Assembly: GCA_910578345.1 (NCBI GenBank)
Contig: CAJTRA010000011.1
Coordinates: 1-64,000, forward strand
Length of the DNA stretch: 64,000 bases
From: an uncultured Lachnospiraceae bacterium
GTDB lineage: Bacteria; Bacillota; Clostridia; Lachnospirales; Lachnospiraceae
Direction: 5' to 3'
The translations under genes and the position numbers were made by a program. Positions 35,515 through 44,960 of the stretch are shown here, in pieces (the first letter of the stretch is position 1; the number at the start of each line of letters is the position of its first letter). The notes below the pieces were generated by a model that was given only the letters and a program-made list of their open reading frames with translations, did no database searches and had not been told where the DNA came from.

Positions 35515-36537
35515 TCAAATTCTCTCTACACTGCTTTTCAGCACCATATGTCCCTCCACCGTATGGATGCATGGTACATGTGCGTCTCCTGACTGAAGCC
35601 TTTTCAGCAGGACATCCACGGCACACTGCGCCATCTTGCCCAGATCTACCTCATAGGTCGTGATCTCTACGTCACAGATGCCAGGATAGATAAAGTTATC
35701 ATATCCTACCACCGACACATCCTTCGGCACCAGGTAGCCGCTCTCCTTCAACTTATTGATGACCCTGCCTGCCGTCAGATCACAGTTGCAGACAAACGCC
35801 GTCGGCATATCCTCCGGAAGTTTCAGAAGATTAATCTCATCAATATAGCCGCTGGAAACGTCCCTGTCATCGATCACCCACTCCTCCGGAACCGTTTTCC
35901 CATGTTCCATCATGGATTTCAGATAGCCCAGGTAACGGTCCGTAATCGAACTGGTCGCCAGAAGCGTTCCCACATAGGCAATCTTCTCATGCCCCATCCG
36001 GAACAGATAATTCGTCAACTGGTAGGCGCCATAGAAACTATCCGAGACTACGGCATCCACATCCTGCCTCTCGTCTGTAAAATCCATATAAACGGTAGGT
36101 ATATTCGCCTGGCTCTTCAGATAAGACAGAAACGGATCCGGCATCTTCCCCAGAATGATCACCCCGTCAACCTTTCTCTCCTTCAGGAGACGCGGCAGAA
36201 TAAATTCTCCTTCCTGCTGTCTTTCGATTACCTCCATCATGGTAAAGCAACCCATATCCATTGCTTTCGTGGCAACCTTCTGGTACATCTGCAGATAAAA
36301 GGAATCATACTTATCAATATAGCTCTCCTCGACCAAAAGTCCTATGTTATAGCTTCGACCTGTTTCCTCTCTCCGCTCTCTGACCGGCTGTACATATCCA
36401 AGCTCGTCCGCCAGTCGTTTGATCTTATCCCGCATCTGATCGCTGACACCCTTCTGCCCCGCCAGTGCCTTCGATACTGTCACCGTACTGACCCCGGCTC
36501 TCAACGCAATATCTGCCAATTTAACCGCCTTTGCCAT
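35515..36537 (-). CDS. LacI-family transcriptional regulator
   Basis: A 340-residue repressor from ATG 36537 (GGAGG 7 bases upstream; the frame extends to 36585 without a site). The helix-turn-helix is VKLADIALRAGVSTVTVSKAL with the hinge helix LADELGYVQP at about 45-58. The rest is the periplasmic-binding-like sensor domain (YNIGLLVEESYIDKYDSFY, GVIILGKMPDP, VVGYDNF). Such proteins sense sugars. It lies between the orphan carbohydrate-binding gene and the liv operon, and 7 kb from the mannoside operon; AT-rich TTAAGT inverted repeats near both sugar loci may be its sites. Confidence 0.92.
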   Translation of the reverse strand: MAKAVKLADIALRAGVSTVTVSKALAGQKGVSDQMRDKIKRLADELGYVQPVRERREETGRSYNIGLLVEESYIDKYDSFYLQMYQKVATKAMDMGCFTMMEVIERQQEGEFILPRLLKERKVDGVIILGKMPDPFLSYLKSQANIPTVYMDFTDERQDVDAVVSDSFYGAYQLTNYLFRMGHEKIAYVGTLLATSSITDRYLGYLKSMMEHGKTVPEEWVIDDRDVSSGYIDEINLLKLPEDMPTAFVCNCDLTAGRVINKLKESGYLVPKDVSVVGYDNFIYPGICDVEITTYEVDLGKMAQCAVDVLLKRLQSGDAHVPCIHTVEGHMVLKSSVERI

Positions 36538-36616
36538 TCCCGTTCCTCCATATATTCCCTGAACTCTATGCCTTATTATACACAAAAAAACTGCTTAAAC
36601 AAATCACCAGAACAAA

Positions 36617-36653
36617 CAAAAAAACTGACTAAATTTTATGAAACTTAGTCAGT
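36617..36653 (-). terminator. Terminator of the liv operon
   Basis: Minus-strand ACTGACTAA (36645-36653) pairs perfectly with TTAGTCAGT (36624-36632) and ends in seven T. It begins 27 bp after livF. Confidence 0.9.
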
Positions 36654-36679
36654 CGATTCCTTTTCTTCCGTATCCAGCC

Positions 36680-37390
36680 CTATTCTCCAAGGTATGCTTT
36701 CTTGACCGCATCATTGTGCATCAACTCCCCGGCATCTCCTTCCAGTGAGATCAGTCCAGTCTCCAGCACATAAGCCCGGTCTGCGATCGCCAGTGCTTTC
36801 TTCGCGTTCTGCTCCACCAAAAGCACCGTCGTACCCGACTGGCTAACCCGCTTGATGATGTCAAAGATCTCGTTGACAAAGATCGGAGACAGACCCATAG
36901 ACGGTTCATCCATGAGAATGATACTCGGCTGGCTCATCAACGCCCGCCCCATCGCTAACATCTGCTGCTCGCCGCCGCTCAAGGTTCCTGCCATCTGTGT
37001 CTTACGCTCTTCCAGACGCGGAAAGCGCTCATATACCATATGCAGGTTTTCTCTGATCTCGTTTTTGTCTCTCCGCGTATAGGCGCCCATCATCAGATTA
37101 TCATAGACTGACAACTGTGCAAACACACGCCTTCCTTCCGGCACATGGGCCATACCCATCGGCACAATCTTATAGCCCGGCGTCTTCGTGATATCTTTTC
37201 CCTCAAAGATAATACTTCCGCTCGTAGGCCTGATCAGACCTGTGACTGTATGCAGAATCGTCGTCTTGCCGGCACCGTTCGCCCCGATCAGCGCGATGAC
37301 TTCCCCCTGTTCTACCTCGAAACTGATTCCCTTGATCGCCTCTATCACACCATAATGAACATGGAGATCCTTCACTTCCAACATCGCCAT
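36680..37390 (-). CDS. livF: Branched-chain amino acid ABC transporter ATPase LivF
   Basis: A 236-residue ATPase with Walker A GANGAGKTT, signature LSGGEQQML and Walker B ILMDEPSMGL, plus the family-specific HVPEGRRVFAQLSVYDNL. It works with LivG to drive import of leucine, isoleucine and valine (or related amino acids) through LivH/LivM. It is the last gene of the operon and ends at a strong terminator. Substrate is inferred from the complete Liv gene set. Confidence 0.93.
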   Translation of the reverse strand: MAMLEVKDLHVHYGVIEAIKGISFEVEQGEVIALIGANGAGKTTILHTVTGLIRPTSGSIIFEGKDITKTPGYKIVPMGMAHVPEGRRVFAQLSVYDNLMMGAYTRRDKNEIRENLHMVYERFPRLEERKTQMAGTLSGGEQQMLAMGRALMSQPSIILMDEPSMGLSPIFVNEIFDIIKRVSQSGTTVLLVEQNAKKALAIADRAYVLETGLISLEGDAGELMHNDAVKKAYLGE

Positions 37391-37412
37391 ACCATTTTCC
37401 TCCTGCTATGTC

Positions 37413-38171
37413 TTATTCCCCTAAATAGGCCGTAATGACCTCCGGATCATTCAGTACTTTCTGGGTTTCTCCCTGTGCCAGCACTTCCCCGAAGTTCAAC
37501 ACCGTCAGTTTCTCACAGATGCCGGCTACCAGTTTCATATCATGCTCGATGAGCAGGATCGTCATATCGAAACGGTCTCTCACAAAGCGGATCGTGTCCA
37601 TCAGTTCTTTCGTCTCGTTAGGATTCATGCCTGCCGCCGGTTCATCCAGCAGCAGAAGTTTCGGTTCCGTCGCCATAGCCCTGGCAATCTCTAACTTTCT
37701 CTGCTGCCCATATGGTAGATTTTCCGCCTGGTACTCCGCATAGGCTTCTAAGCCAAACACTTCCAGAAGTTCCATCGCTTTCGCGTTCATTTCCTTTTCC
37801 ACCTTATGATAGCGGGGCAGACGAAGGATCCCCTCGAAGGTGGAATAGGGATAGTGGTTATGCAGTCCAACTTTCACGTTATCGATCACCGGCATGTCCC
37901 CAAACAATCGTATATTCTGGAACGTCCTGGCGATTCCCGCCTTACAGATCTCAGTCGTCTTCTTCCCGGTCAGGTTCACGCCGTCTAACAGAATCGCACC
38001 TTCATCCGGCTGGTATACCCCTGTCAGAAGATTGAACACCGTCGTCTTGCCGGCGCCATTGGGCCCGATCAAGCCGTATAACTCTCCCTTCTCCACAGAA
38101 ATATCAAATGCATTCACCGCCCGCAGACCGCCAAAGGAGATTCCCAGATTTTTCGTCTCTAACAATGCCAT
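37413..38171 (-). CDS. livG: Branched-chain amino acid ABC transporter ATPase LivG
   Basis: A 252-residue ATPase with Walker A GPNGAGKTT, the LivG-type insert GIARTFQNIRLFGDMPVIDNV, signature region YGQQRKLEIARAM and Walker B LLLDEPAAGMNP. The N-terminal LETKNLGISFGGLRAV is characteristic. It lies 3 bp after livM and 22 bp before livF. Confidence 0.93.
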   Translation of the reverse strand: MALLETKNLGISFGGLRAVNAFDISVEKGELYGLIGPNGAGKTTVFNLLTGVYQPDEGAILLDGVNLTGKKTTEICKAGIARTFQNIRLFGDMPVIDNVKVGLHNHYPYSTFEGILRLPRYHKVEKEMNAKAMELLEVFGLEAYAEYQAENLPYGQQRKLEIARAMATEPKLLLLDEPAAGMNPNETKELMDTIRFVRDRFDMTILLIEHDMKLVAGICEKLTVLNFGEVLAQGETQKVLNDPEVITAYLGE

Positions 38172-38174
38172 GTC

Positions 38175-39254
38175 TTATACCTCCTCTTTTGCTTTCCTGC
38201 CAAACGAAATCTTCTGTTTCAGTCGTTTTCTGAATAAAATTGCATTGGGGCCCCAGTTGAAGATCATCATAACAATCAGAACAATGGAATAGATCAACAT
38301 GCGGTAATCGCTCAGACCACGCAGAACTTCCGGTAACAGCGTCAGCAAAACCGCAGCGATAATCGATCCACGGATATTCCCGATACCGCCCAGCACCACG
38401 AATACAAGGATCATAATAGACATATTGTAGCCAAAATTCTTCGGCAGCGCATTCAGGGTGGAAAGATTATGCGCATAGAGCACGCCCGCCACGCCTGCTA
38501 ACGACGCCGACACCGTAAAGGCAATCAGCTTGTACTTCGTCACATTGATTCCCACCGATTCCGCGGCGATCCGATTATCCCGGATGGACATGACTGCGCG
38601 GCCTGTCCTGGAATGGATGAAGTTAAGTACGATAAACAAGGTAACCAGGATCAAGACCACTCCAACCGTAAAGTTGGAATCATTGGGCGTTCCCGTGACG
38701 CCCTGTGCTCCCTTGATCAGCATCAAACCATCCTCCTCCATATGAAGAGACAACGCATCCTTCATGGAGAAATGAAGTCCCTTGCTGTCTACCCCCAAAT
38801 ATAACACATTGATGATGTTCTTGATGATCTCTCCAAACGCCAGTGTAACGATCGCCAGATAGTCGCCGCGCAGCCGAAGCACCGGTATGCCTACCAGAAA
38901 GCCCACAACCGCCGCGGCAGCCGCACCGATCAGCAGTGCCAGGAAAAACCGTACCCCGCCCGGCAGCGCTTCCTTAAACGCCAGTGAAAAGACAGCGCTC
39001 GCAAAGGCACCCACACACATAAATCCTGCGTGTCCCAGACTTAATTCTCCCAGAATGCCCACCGTCAGATTTAAAGCGACCGCCACAATCACATAAGTAC
39101 AGAAAGGAACCAACAGTCCCTGAACCAAACTGGATACATGTCCGGTCGATACCAGAACCTGCACCACAATATATGTGAGGATTACCATCGCATAGGTAAT
39201 CAGATCATTCTTCGTCGTTTTACTGATTCTTGATTTGTTTACTTTCATTTCCAT
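38175..39254 (-). CDS. livM: Branched-chain amino acid ABC transporter permease LivM
   Basis: A 359-residue permease from ATG 39254 (AAGGAAGG about 8 bases upstream; the frame reaches 39287). Eight or more helices; conserved GELSLGHAGFMCVGAF near residue 75, RGDYLAIVTLAFGEI, and SIRDNRIAAESVGIN in the ATPase-coupling loop, then GGIGNIRGSIIAAVLLTLLPE. It forms the channel with LivH. Confidence 0.92.
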   Translation of the reverse strand: MEMKVNKSRISKTTKNDLITYAMVILTYIVVQVLVSTGHVSSLVQGLLVPFCTYVIVAVALNLTVGILGELSLGHAGFMCVGAFASAVFSLAFKEALPGGVRFFLALLIGAAAAAVVGFLVGIPVLRLRGDYLAIVTLAFGEIIKNIINVLYLGVDSKGLHFSMKDALSLHMEEDGLMLIKGAQGVTGTPNDSNFTVGVVLILVTLFIVLNFIHSRTGRAVMSIRDNRIAAESVGINVTKYKLIAFTVSASLAGVAGVLYAHNLSTLNALPKNFGYNMSIMILVFVVLGGIGNIRGSIIAAVLLTLLPEVLRGLSDYRMLIYSIVLIVMMIFNWGPNAILFRKRLKQKISFGRKAKEEV

Positions 39255-39325
39255 TCGTGTGCCCTTCCTTTGCTCCGGCCAGGCCAAAGCCTGTCAGCCG
39301 CCTGCTCTCCTTTGCCTCTTATGCT

Positions 39326-40213
39326 TCAGACCTTCTCCAGGATCTTCCTGCCGAGAAGTCCGGTCGGTTTCACGAGAAGCACAATGATCAGAATACTGAA
39401 CACAATCGCATCCGCAAGCTGGGAAGAAATATAGGCTTTGCTCAGATTCTCGATAACACCTAATAAAATGCCGCCAATAAAGGCGCCAGGGATAGAACCA
39501 ATTCCGCCGAATACCGCCGCCACAAAAGCCTTGATGCCCGGCATGGAACCCGTATAGGGCGTAAGGGACGGATAGGCCGAACACAGAAGCACGCCCGCCA
39601 CTGCCGCCAGCGAAGAACCTATGGCAAAAGTCACCGCAATCGTGCCATTCACATTGATTCCCATAAGCTGCGCCGCTCCCTGATCCTCCGACACCGCCGT
39701 CATGGCGCGTCCGATCTTCGTCTTCTTGACGAAAAGGGTAAGGCCCACCATGATAATGATACTGACGATGACTGTCACGATCGTCACACTCTTAATAATA
39801 AGCTGTCCTTCAAACAATTCCAGATTTGGCAGCGTTACCACATTGGAAAACGCTTTCGTGTCCGAACCAAATACCAGCAGCGCCACATTCTGCAGCAGAT
39901 AACTCACACCGATCGCCGTAATCAGTACCGCCAGTGGAGAAGCGCCCCGAAGGGGTCTGTAAGCCACACGCTCAATCGTTACCCCCAGCACAGTACACAC
40001 AGCCATGGAAATCACGATCGCCGCCAGCGGAGGAATCCCCATACCGCTCGCTGTCACAAACACCACATATCCACCGATCATAATGACGTCGCCATGGGCG
40101 AAATTCAGCATCTTGGCAATCCCATACACCATCGTATAACCAAGCGCAATCAATGCATATACACTTCCTAAACTAATTCCGTTGATCAAATGGGCCACAA
40201 AACTCATACTCAC
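39326..40213 (-). CDS. livH: Branched-chain amino acid ABC transporter permease LivH
   Basis: A 295-residue, eight-helix permease with LINGISLGSVYALIALGYTMVYGIAKMLNFAHGD in its first two helices, VAYRPLRGASPLAVLITAIG, the coupling loop TAVSEDQGAAQLMGIN and FGGIGSIPGAFIGGILLGVIE. It is encoded 239 bp after livK, and the gap holds three stem-loops that probably lower its expression relative to livK. Confidence 0.93.
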   Translation of the reverse strand: MSMSFVAHLINGISLGSVYALIALGYTMVYGIAKMLNFAHGDVIMIGGYVVFVTASGMGIPPLAAIVISMAVCTVLGVTIERVAYRPLRGASPLAVLITAIGVSYLLQNVALLVFGSDTKAFSNVVTLPNLELFEGQLIIKSVTIVTVIVSIIIMVGLTLFVKKTKIGRAMTAVSEDQGAAQLMGINVNGTIAVTFAIGSSLAAVAGVLLCSAYPSLTPYTGSMPGIKAFVAAVFGGIGSIPGAFIGGILLGVIENLSKAYISSQLADAIVFSILIIVLLVKPTGLLGRKILEKV

Positions 40214-40279
40214 ACCTCAGTTTTCCTCATCACACCGCTGTTATCTCACTGTCAAATGACACAGGCCAGGTTATGGAAA

Positions 40280-40450
40280 TGCACTAAGACACCCCATAAA
40301 GCCGTCTTAGTGCAGCCCACAAAACCTTTTTAAAAACTTAACCTGTTCCGCTCACTTCACAGGGAGAATGCATGCTTTTCGCATTCTCCCGAACATGGTC
40401 TAGTTGTTCTTAGGCTGCGTTCTTCGCAGCCTTAGCACAACTCCATGTTC
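40280..40450 (-). promoter_or_regulatory. Three stem-loops between livK and livH
   Basis: Going downstream on the minus strand: a long branched-free hairpin bounded by GAACATGG/CCATGTTC (40391-40450) with inner stem GGCTGCG/CGCAGCC; GGGAGAATGC/GCATTCTCCC (40362-40390); and TGCACTAAGAC/GTCTTAGTGCA (40280-40314). None has a strong U-tract right after it, so they look more like mRNA-stabilising or partial-stop structures that favour livK. Confidence 0.7.
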
Positions 40451-40451
40451 T

Positions 40452-41732
40452 CTACATAGCCGTATACACGCCGTCCTTGATCACAACTGCCTTAGGCGCT
40501 TTCGTAGGCTCGCCGGAAGCATCCCATGTGATGCCGTCGCCTGTCAGGCCGTCTACTGTGATCTCAGTCATCGCTGTCTTCATTGCCTCACAGATTTCTT
40601 CGTTAGACATATCTGCTGTGATACCAGCCTTCTCTGCTGCCGCCTTGATGGTATAGATCGCATCATAACCGTCTGCTGCAAACTGGTTCGGTGTCTCATT
40701 GAATTTCTCTTTATAGGTTGTAACGAAATTCACTGTCAAGTCGTCTGTCGCATCCGCTGCAAAAGGAGTTAGCAGCATAACGCCTTCCGCCAGAGAAGCA
40801 TCAAAGTTCTTTACGCCTAAGATACCATCCAGACCGTCACATCCGAAAAAGGTTACGTCAAAGCCCATATCAGATGCCTGCTTCAGGATCAAAGCCGCTT
40901 CGCTGTAATAGATCGGAAGGAATACAAGCTCTGCGCCTGCGTCCTTCGCCTGCTGCAACTGTACAGAAAAGTCTGTCTTGTTATCTGCCGTAAAGGCGCC
41001 GGTTGCCACCACTTCAAAAGACTGTCCCTCTGATTCCTGCATGAATTTCTCATAAATACCGGAAGAATATACGTCAGAGCTGTCATAGATGATTGCGATC
41101 TTGGAAGCAAGTCCATGCTCGCCGATATACTGTGCAGACGCCGCACCCTGGTTAGGGTCAGAGAAACATACGCGGAAAGCGTTGTCATTCTTTACACAGT
41201 CAACTGCAGAGCCGGAAGGGGTTAACTGGAAAATATTATCCTGTGCTGTCTTATCCGACACCGCGATAGAACATGCGCTTGTCACCGCACCATCGATCAC
41301 CTGTACGCCCCAGTCTTTCAATGTATTGTATGCATTGACAGATTTCTCTGCATCACACTCATCGTCCTGGAAATTTAACTCTACGGTCATACCGTTGATC
41401 CCGCCGGCCGCATTGATCTCATCCACTGCGATCTGGGAACCGTTCATCGTAGCAATACCGTACACTGCAGCACTGCCGGTCAGCGGTCCAACCCCGCCGA
41501 TCTTAAAAGTACCGCCGGCGCTGTCGCCTGTCGTCTCCTGCGCTGCCGCATCGTCTGCCGGCTCTGCTTCTGCTGTCTCGTCAGCCGCTGTTGTCTCCTC
41601 GGTTGCTTCCGTCGTCTCTTCTGCCGCTCCTTCAGCGCTGCCTGCATCCGTGCCTGCGGAACCGCCGCAGCCTGTCAGCAGAGACGCTGTCATAACGCCA
41701 GCGAGTACAAGACTCAACATTCTTTTCTTCAT
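40452..41732 (-). CDS. livK: Branched-chain amino acid-binding lipoprotein LivK
   Basis: A 426-residue solute-binding protein. The signal peptide ends in the lipobox LLTGC (about residues 18-22), followed by a tether rich in Ala, Glu and Thr to about 70, then the type-1 binding fold: IGGVGPLTGSAAVYGI, NGSQIAVDEINAAGGINGM, SDPNQGAASAQYI and KIAIIYDSSDVYSSGIYEKF. It captures amino acids outside the cell for LivHMGF and is the first gene of the operon. The 5' region (41733-41964) contains no other convincing gene. Confidence 0.92.
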   Translation of the reverse strand: MKKRMLSLVLAGVMTASLLTGCGGSAGTDAGSAEGAAEETTEATEETTAADETAEAEPADDAAAQETTGDSAGGTFKIGGVGPLTGSAAVYGIATMNGSQIAVDEINAAGGINGMTVELNFQDDECDAEKSVNAYNTLKDWGVQVIDGAVTSACSIAVSDKTAQDNIFQLTPSGSAVDCVKNDNAFRVCFSDPNQGAASAQYIGEHGLASKIAIIYDSSDVYSSGIYEKFMQESEGQSFEVVATGAFTADNKTDFSVQLQQAKDAGAELVFLPIYYSEAALILKQASDMGFDVTFFGCDGLDGILGVKNFDASLAEGVMLLTPFAADATDDLTVNFVTTYKEKFNETPNQFAADGYDAIYTIKAAAEKAGITADMSNEEICEAMKTAMTEITVDGLTGDGITWDASGEPTKAPKAVVIKDGVYTAM

Positions 41733-41964
41733 AATCCTCTCCTCCTGTTTCTTTTCTCCTCATTTTGCCGGTCTGCGCCTCTTTGTCCGCCGGTCTGCTT
41801 CCCCTGACGACACCTCTTAAACAGGCGGCCACAAGAACCAGGAACGAAAGACAAGCTGCCACATACCGAAACCGTTTCAAGCGCCTTTCCACATCGCCAC
41901 GTATCCGCCCTCTGCCAATCAGTCAGTCGGCGCTGCCATCCTGACGGGTCAACACGTCTCTGTC

Positions 41965-42000
41965 AAAAAAAGGGACTTCTACATAATAATAAGAAGTCCC
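41965..42000 (-). terminator. Terminator after the GH13 gene
   Basis: Minus-strand GGGACTTCT/AGAAGTCCC, 9-bp perfect stem (41972-41980 with 41992-42000), followed by seven T. It lies 66 bp after the GH13 stop. Confidence 0.9.
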
Positions 42001-42066
42001 ACCCTTGAAACTTAGAAAAATAATAGTTAAATTCTACAAATTTGTCAATAGCTTTTTGTGAATTTA

Positions 42067-43377
42067 TTACTTCTCCATCTTCCAGAAAGATGCACTGTAA
42101 GGTGGAAGCTCGCTGCCGCCGCCAAAATCATGGTCCTTGCCGGTGATCAGATCCACCGCCATGCCGCATCCTGCATCAAAATGCGCCGTATAGGGTTCAC
42201 TGTCCGCATTGATGGCCACCAGCACTCTCTCCCCGGCTGCCTTACGCTCGAAGATGCACTGCTTGTTGGTCAGGACAACCGAACGGAAATCACCGTAATT
42301 AAGCGCCTCAGATCCTTTCTTTGCTTCACTTAAAGCACTGATCCACTCGCACAAATCATTCCATTGCGGTTCTTCGAAACAGGCTCGCAGAGCCGGATCT
42401 CCTTCACTCTTATGCGCTTTCGCCCCCCATTCACTGCCGTAATACACACAGGGAATCCCAGGCATGCCGAAACACAGCGCATAAATCAACGGCAGATGCT
42501 TCTCATCTGTCAGATTGCTGGCGATCCTTGTCACGTCATGGTTATCCACAAAAGACAACATATGCTTTCCCTTATACAATGTCCAGTTTTCCGGACCAAA
42601 CTGCCGCAGCAGAGAATGATTGATTTCAAACATGTTCATGCTGTTGAAACTGGAGAACAGACCCTTATAGCACTCATAGTTTGTTGCCGAGTGCAGCATC
42701 TGGTCATTGACCATCTGATTGTAATCCCCGTGCAGCATCTCGCCCAACAGATAGAACTCCGGTTTCAGACTGTCCGTGAATGCTCTCAGTCTCCGGACGA
42801 AATCATGATCCAGACAATATGCTACGTCAAGCCGCAGACCGTCGATGTCAAACTCGTCCACCCAGCCTTTCACACTGTCAAGGATATGACCTATCACATC
42901 TTCATGGCGCAGATTGATCTTGACAAGATCATAGTTGCCCTCCCAGCCCTCATACCACAGACCGTCGTTATAATGGGAATTACCGCCCAGATTGATATTG
43001 AACCAGCTCAGATAGGGGGAATTCTCGCGATTCTTAAGCACATCCTGAAATGCCCAGAACCCTCTTCCTACATGATTGAAGACACCGTCCAGCACCACCT
43101 TAATTCCATTGTCATGAAGATTCCGGCATACTTCCTTAAAGTCCTCGTTGGTGCCAAGCCTGCAGTCGATCGTATGGTAATCTCTTGTATTGTATCCATG
43201 GGTATCCGACTCAAAGACCGGTGAGAAGTAAACCGCATTGATCCCTAACTTCTTCATATGAGGAATCCAATCATTCACCTTCAAGATCCGATGCTCTAAC
43301 TTACCGTCATTCTCAAACGGCGCACCGCAGAATCCCAACGGATAAATCTGATAAAAAACACTTTCATAAGCCCACAT
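42067..43377 (-). CDS. GH13 alpha-amylase-family glycosidase
   Basis: A 436-residue intracellular enzyme of the alpha-amylase clan, without signal peptide or N-terminal starch-binding domain. Conserved regions are KVVLDGVFNHVG (region I), DGLRLDVAY with the nucleophile Asp (region II), FYLLGEML with the acid/base Glu (region III) and SFVDNHDVTR (region IV). The start WAYESVFYQIYPLGFCGAP resembles small cyclomaltodextrinase/neopullulanase-like enzymes of Clostridia. It should hydrolyse alpha-1,4-glucans or maltodextrins. It is a single-gene unit with its own terminator. Confidence 0.9.
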   Translation of the reverse strand: MWAYESVFYQIYPLGFCGAPFENDGKLEHRILKVNDWIPHMKKLGINAVYFSPVFESDTHGYNTRDYHTIDCRLGTNEDFKEVCRNLHDNGIKVVLDGVFNHVGRGFWAFQDVLKNRENSPYLSWFNINLGGNSHYNDGLWYEGWEGNYDLVKINLRHEDVIGHILDSVKGWVDEFDIDGLRLDVAYCLDHDFVRRLRAFTDSLKPEFYLLGEMLHGDYNQMVNDQMLHSATNYECYKGLFSSFNSMNMFEINHSLLRQFGPENWTLYKGKHMLSFVDNHDVTRIASNLTDEKHLPLIYALCFGMPGIPCVYYGSEWGAKAHKSEGDPALRACFEEPQWNDLCEWISALSEAKKGSEALNYGDFRSVVLTNKQCIFERKAAGERVLVAINADSEPYTAHFDAGCGMAVDLITGKDHDFGGGSELPPYSASFWKMEK

Positions 43378-43971
43378 AGCTTTTTCCTATTCCTTTCTTG
43401 TTCCCCTATTATTATCCCCTCTACATCATCATCATAGCGCCAGCATCTTCCTACCTGCGATCCTGGCCTTGACCACGTCCTATTCTATCATATCTCCCCT
43501 GTTTTTGCAAAATTTCTCTCTGACATCATCTGAAAGCTTTTTGACTAAAACAGTCTATTTTGTGGTGAACCAAAATACGTTTATCGACTTTTCCACATCC
43601 TTTCGGCTATTTTTTTTTCAAATCCATCCCAAATTGTCAAAGAAATCCCCAATTTCCACAAAGTTATCCACATTGACGCTGATGTCATTTACTGCTGACT
43701 CTTATTCCTTTTTGTCAAAAAAAGAATGTCATTTTCGTTTTTTTCTATCATTTTTTGTTTTATCACCCTCCTTTTTGACAAAAACAGGGATGAAAAATGT
43801 CAATAAATATTGTATAATGTCCAGGCAGGAGTCAATACATTTTGTGTTTTGACTCTATAAGTCAATTCATGCTGGCTTCTGGCTGCTGCCAAGCCATCCA
43901 TGGCAGCTTTTGCAGCGTCGAAAGCAACCTTGACAGACTTTACAGAACAGAAGAAAGGAAAAGAAATCAAT
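43378..43971. other. Long AT-rich intergenic region between GH13 and nfo
   Basis: About 590 bp between divergent genes with no convincing ORF. It is rich in T-tracts and repeats the word TTTTTGTCAA/TTTTTGACAA (around 43710 and 43770). One perfect DnaA-box-like TTATCCACA lies at 43664-43672. A TATAAT at 43813-43818 is the best -10 candidate for nfo, but its -35 is poor. Confidence 0.45.
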
Positions 43972-44838
43972 ATGCAGCCAATATTAGGTTCACATGTAGG
44001 AATGAGCGGTAAGGATATGATGCTGGGATCCGTGAAGGAGGCGGTCTCCTATGATGCGGACACCTTTATGTTATACACAGGAGCGCCGCAGAACACCCGG
44101 CGCAAAGAAATCTCGGCGCTGAACATAGCGCCTGCATGGGAAAGTATGCGCGCCGCCGGCATGGAAAGTTTCGTCGTCCATGCGCCATATATTATCAATC
44201 TTGCCAACACCGTTAACCCTTCCACCTTTACGATCGCCGTGGAATTCCTCGCTCTGGAGATTGAACGCACAATTGCGATGGGCTCCCATGTTCTGATCCT
44301 GCACCCCGGCTCTCATGTTGGCGCCGGTGTGGAAGCCGGAATCGACCGGATCGCACAGGGACTCAATGAAGTGCTGGCGCAAGACCAGGACTGCGTGATC
44401 GCACTGGAAACCATGGCGGGAAAAGGTTCCGAGATCGGACGAAGTTTTGAAGAACTGGCGGCCATCTTTGACAAGGTAGCTCTAAGCGATAAGCTGCGCG
44501 TCTGTATGGATACCTGCCATCTGCATGACGCCGGATATGATATCGTTCATGATTTTGACGGTGTAATTGACCAATTCGATCAACTAATCGGAAAGGAGCA
44601 GATCGCCCTTTTCCATATCAATGACAGTAAGAACGAGCGCGGCGCAGGCAAAGACCGTCATGCCAATATAGGGGACGGTTTCATCGGAACAGACGCACTG
44701 CTGTCTATTGTCCATCACCCGTATTTCCTGCATCTGCCTAAGATTCTGGAGACTCCCTATATTCCTTCGTTGACTGATCCGGACAAGAAAGTGGCGCCTT
44801 ACAAAGAAGAAATCGCGCTTCTGCGAAAATCTTCCTGA
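43972..44838 (+). CDS. nfo: Endonuclease IV (AP endonuclease)
   Basis: A 288-residue zinc-dependent enzyme that cuts DNA at abasic sites. The ATG at 43972 follows AGAAAGGA; the frame reaches 43900 without a site. Metal ligands and family motifs are all visible: GSHVGMSG at the N-terminus, [62 protein letters not shown] and LETP near the end. It is transcribed alone, divergent from GH13, and ends before a bidirectional hairpin. Confidence 0.93.
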   Translation: MQPILGSHVGMSGKDMMLGSVKEAVSYDADTFMLYTGAPQNTRRKEISALNIAPAWESMRAAGMESFVVHAPYIINLANTVNPSTFTIAVEFLALEIERTIAMGSHVLILHPGSHVGAGVEAGIDRIAQGLNEVLAQDQDCVIALETMAGKGSEIGRSFEELAAIFDKVALSDKLRVCMDTCHLHDAGYDIVHDFDGVIDQFDQLIGKEQIALFHINDSKNERGAGKDRHANIGDGFIGTDALLSIVHHPYFLHLPKILETPYIPSLTDPDKKVAPYKEEIALLRKSS

Positions 44839-44886
44839 ACACCACACCCATGCCTGCGCCCGATACATACATTGTCTGTCTGACAA

Positions 44887-44918
44887 CCGCTGCTATGTCT
44901 GTCTAGCCATAGCAGCGG
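44887..44918. terminator. Hairpin between nfo and the helicase gene
   Basis: CCGCTGCTATG (44887-44897) and CATAGCAGCGG (44908-44918), an 11-bp perfect stem in the convergent gap of 122 bp. There is little U-tract on either side. Confidence 0.6.
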
Positions 44919-44960
44919 CTTACGGTTCCGAGCGTTCCACGGACAGCTTTTCCCATCCTC

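Noticed and set aside
41869..41879. GAAAC-G-GTTTC palindrome upstream of livK as a catabolite (cre) site
   Set aside because: It misses the spacing and central CG of the cre consensus.
41632..41892. Small minus-strand ORF with a lipoprotein-like start before livK
   Set aside because: Its second half overlaps livK in another frame, and no ribosome-binding site is visible; the hydrophobic stretch is probably chance.
43664..43672. DnaA-box-like TTATCCACA as a possible replication origin
   Set aside because: Only one perfect box is present, and no dnaA, dnaN or box cluster is near.
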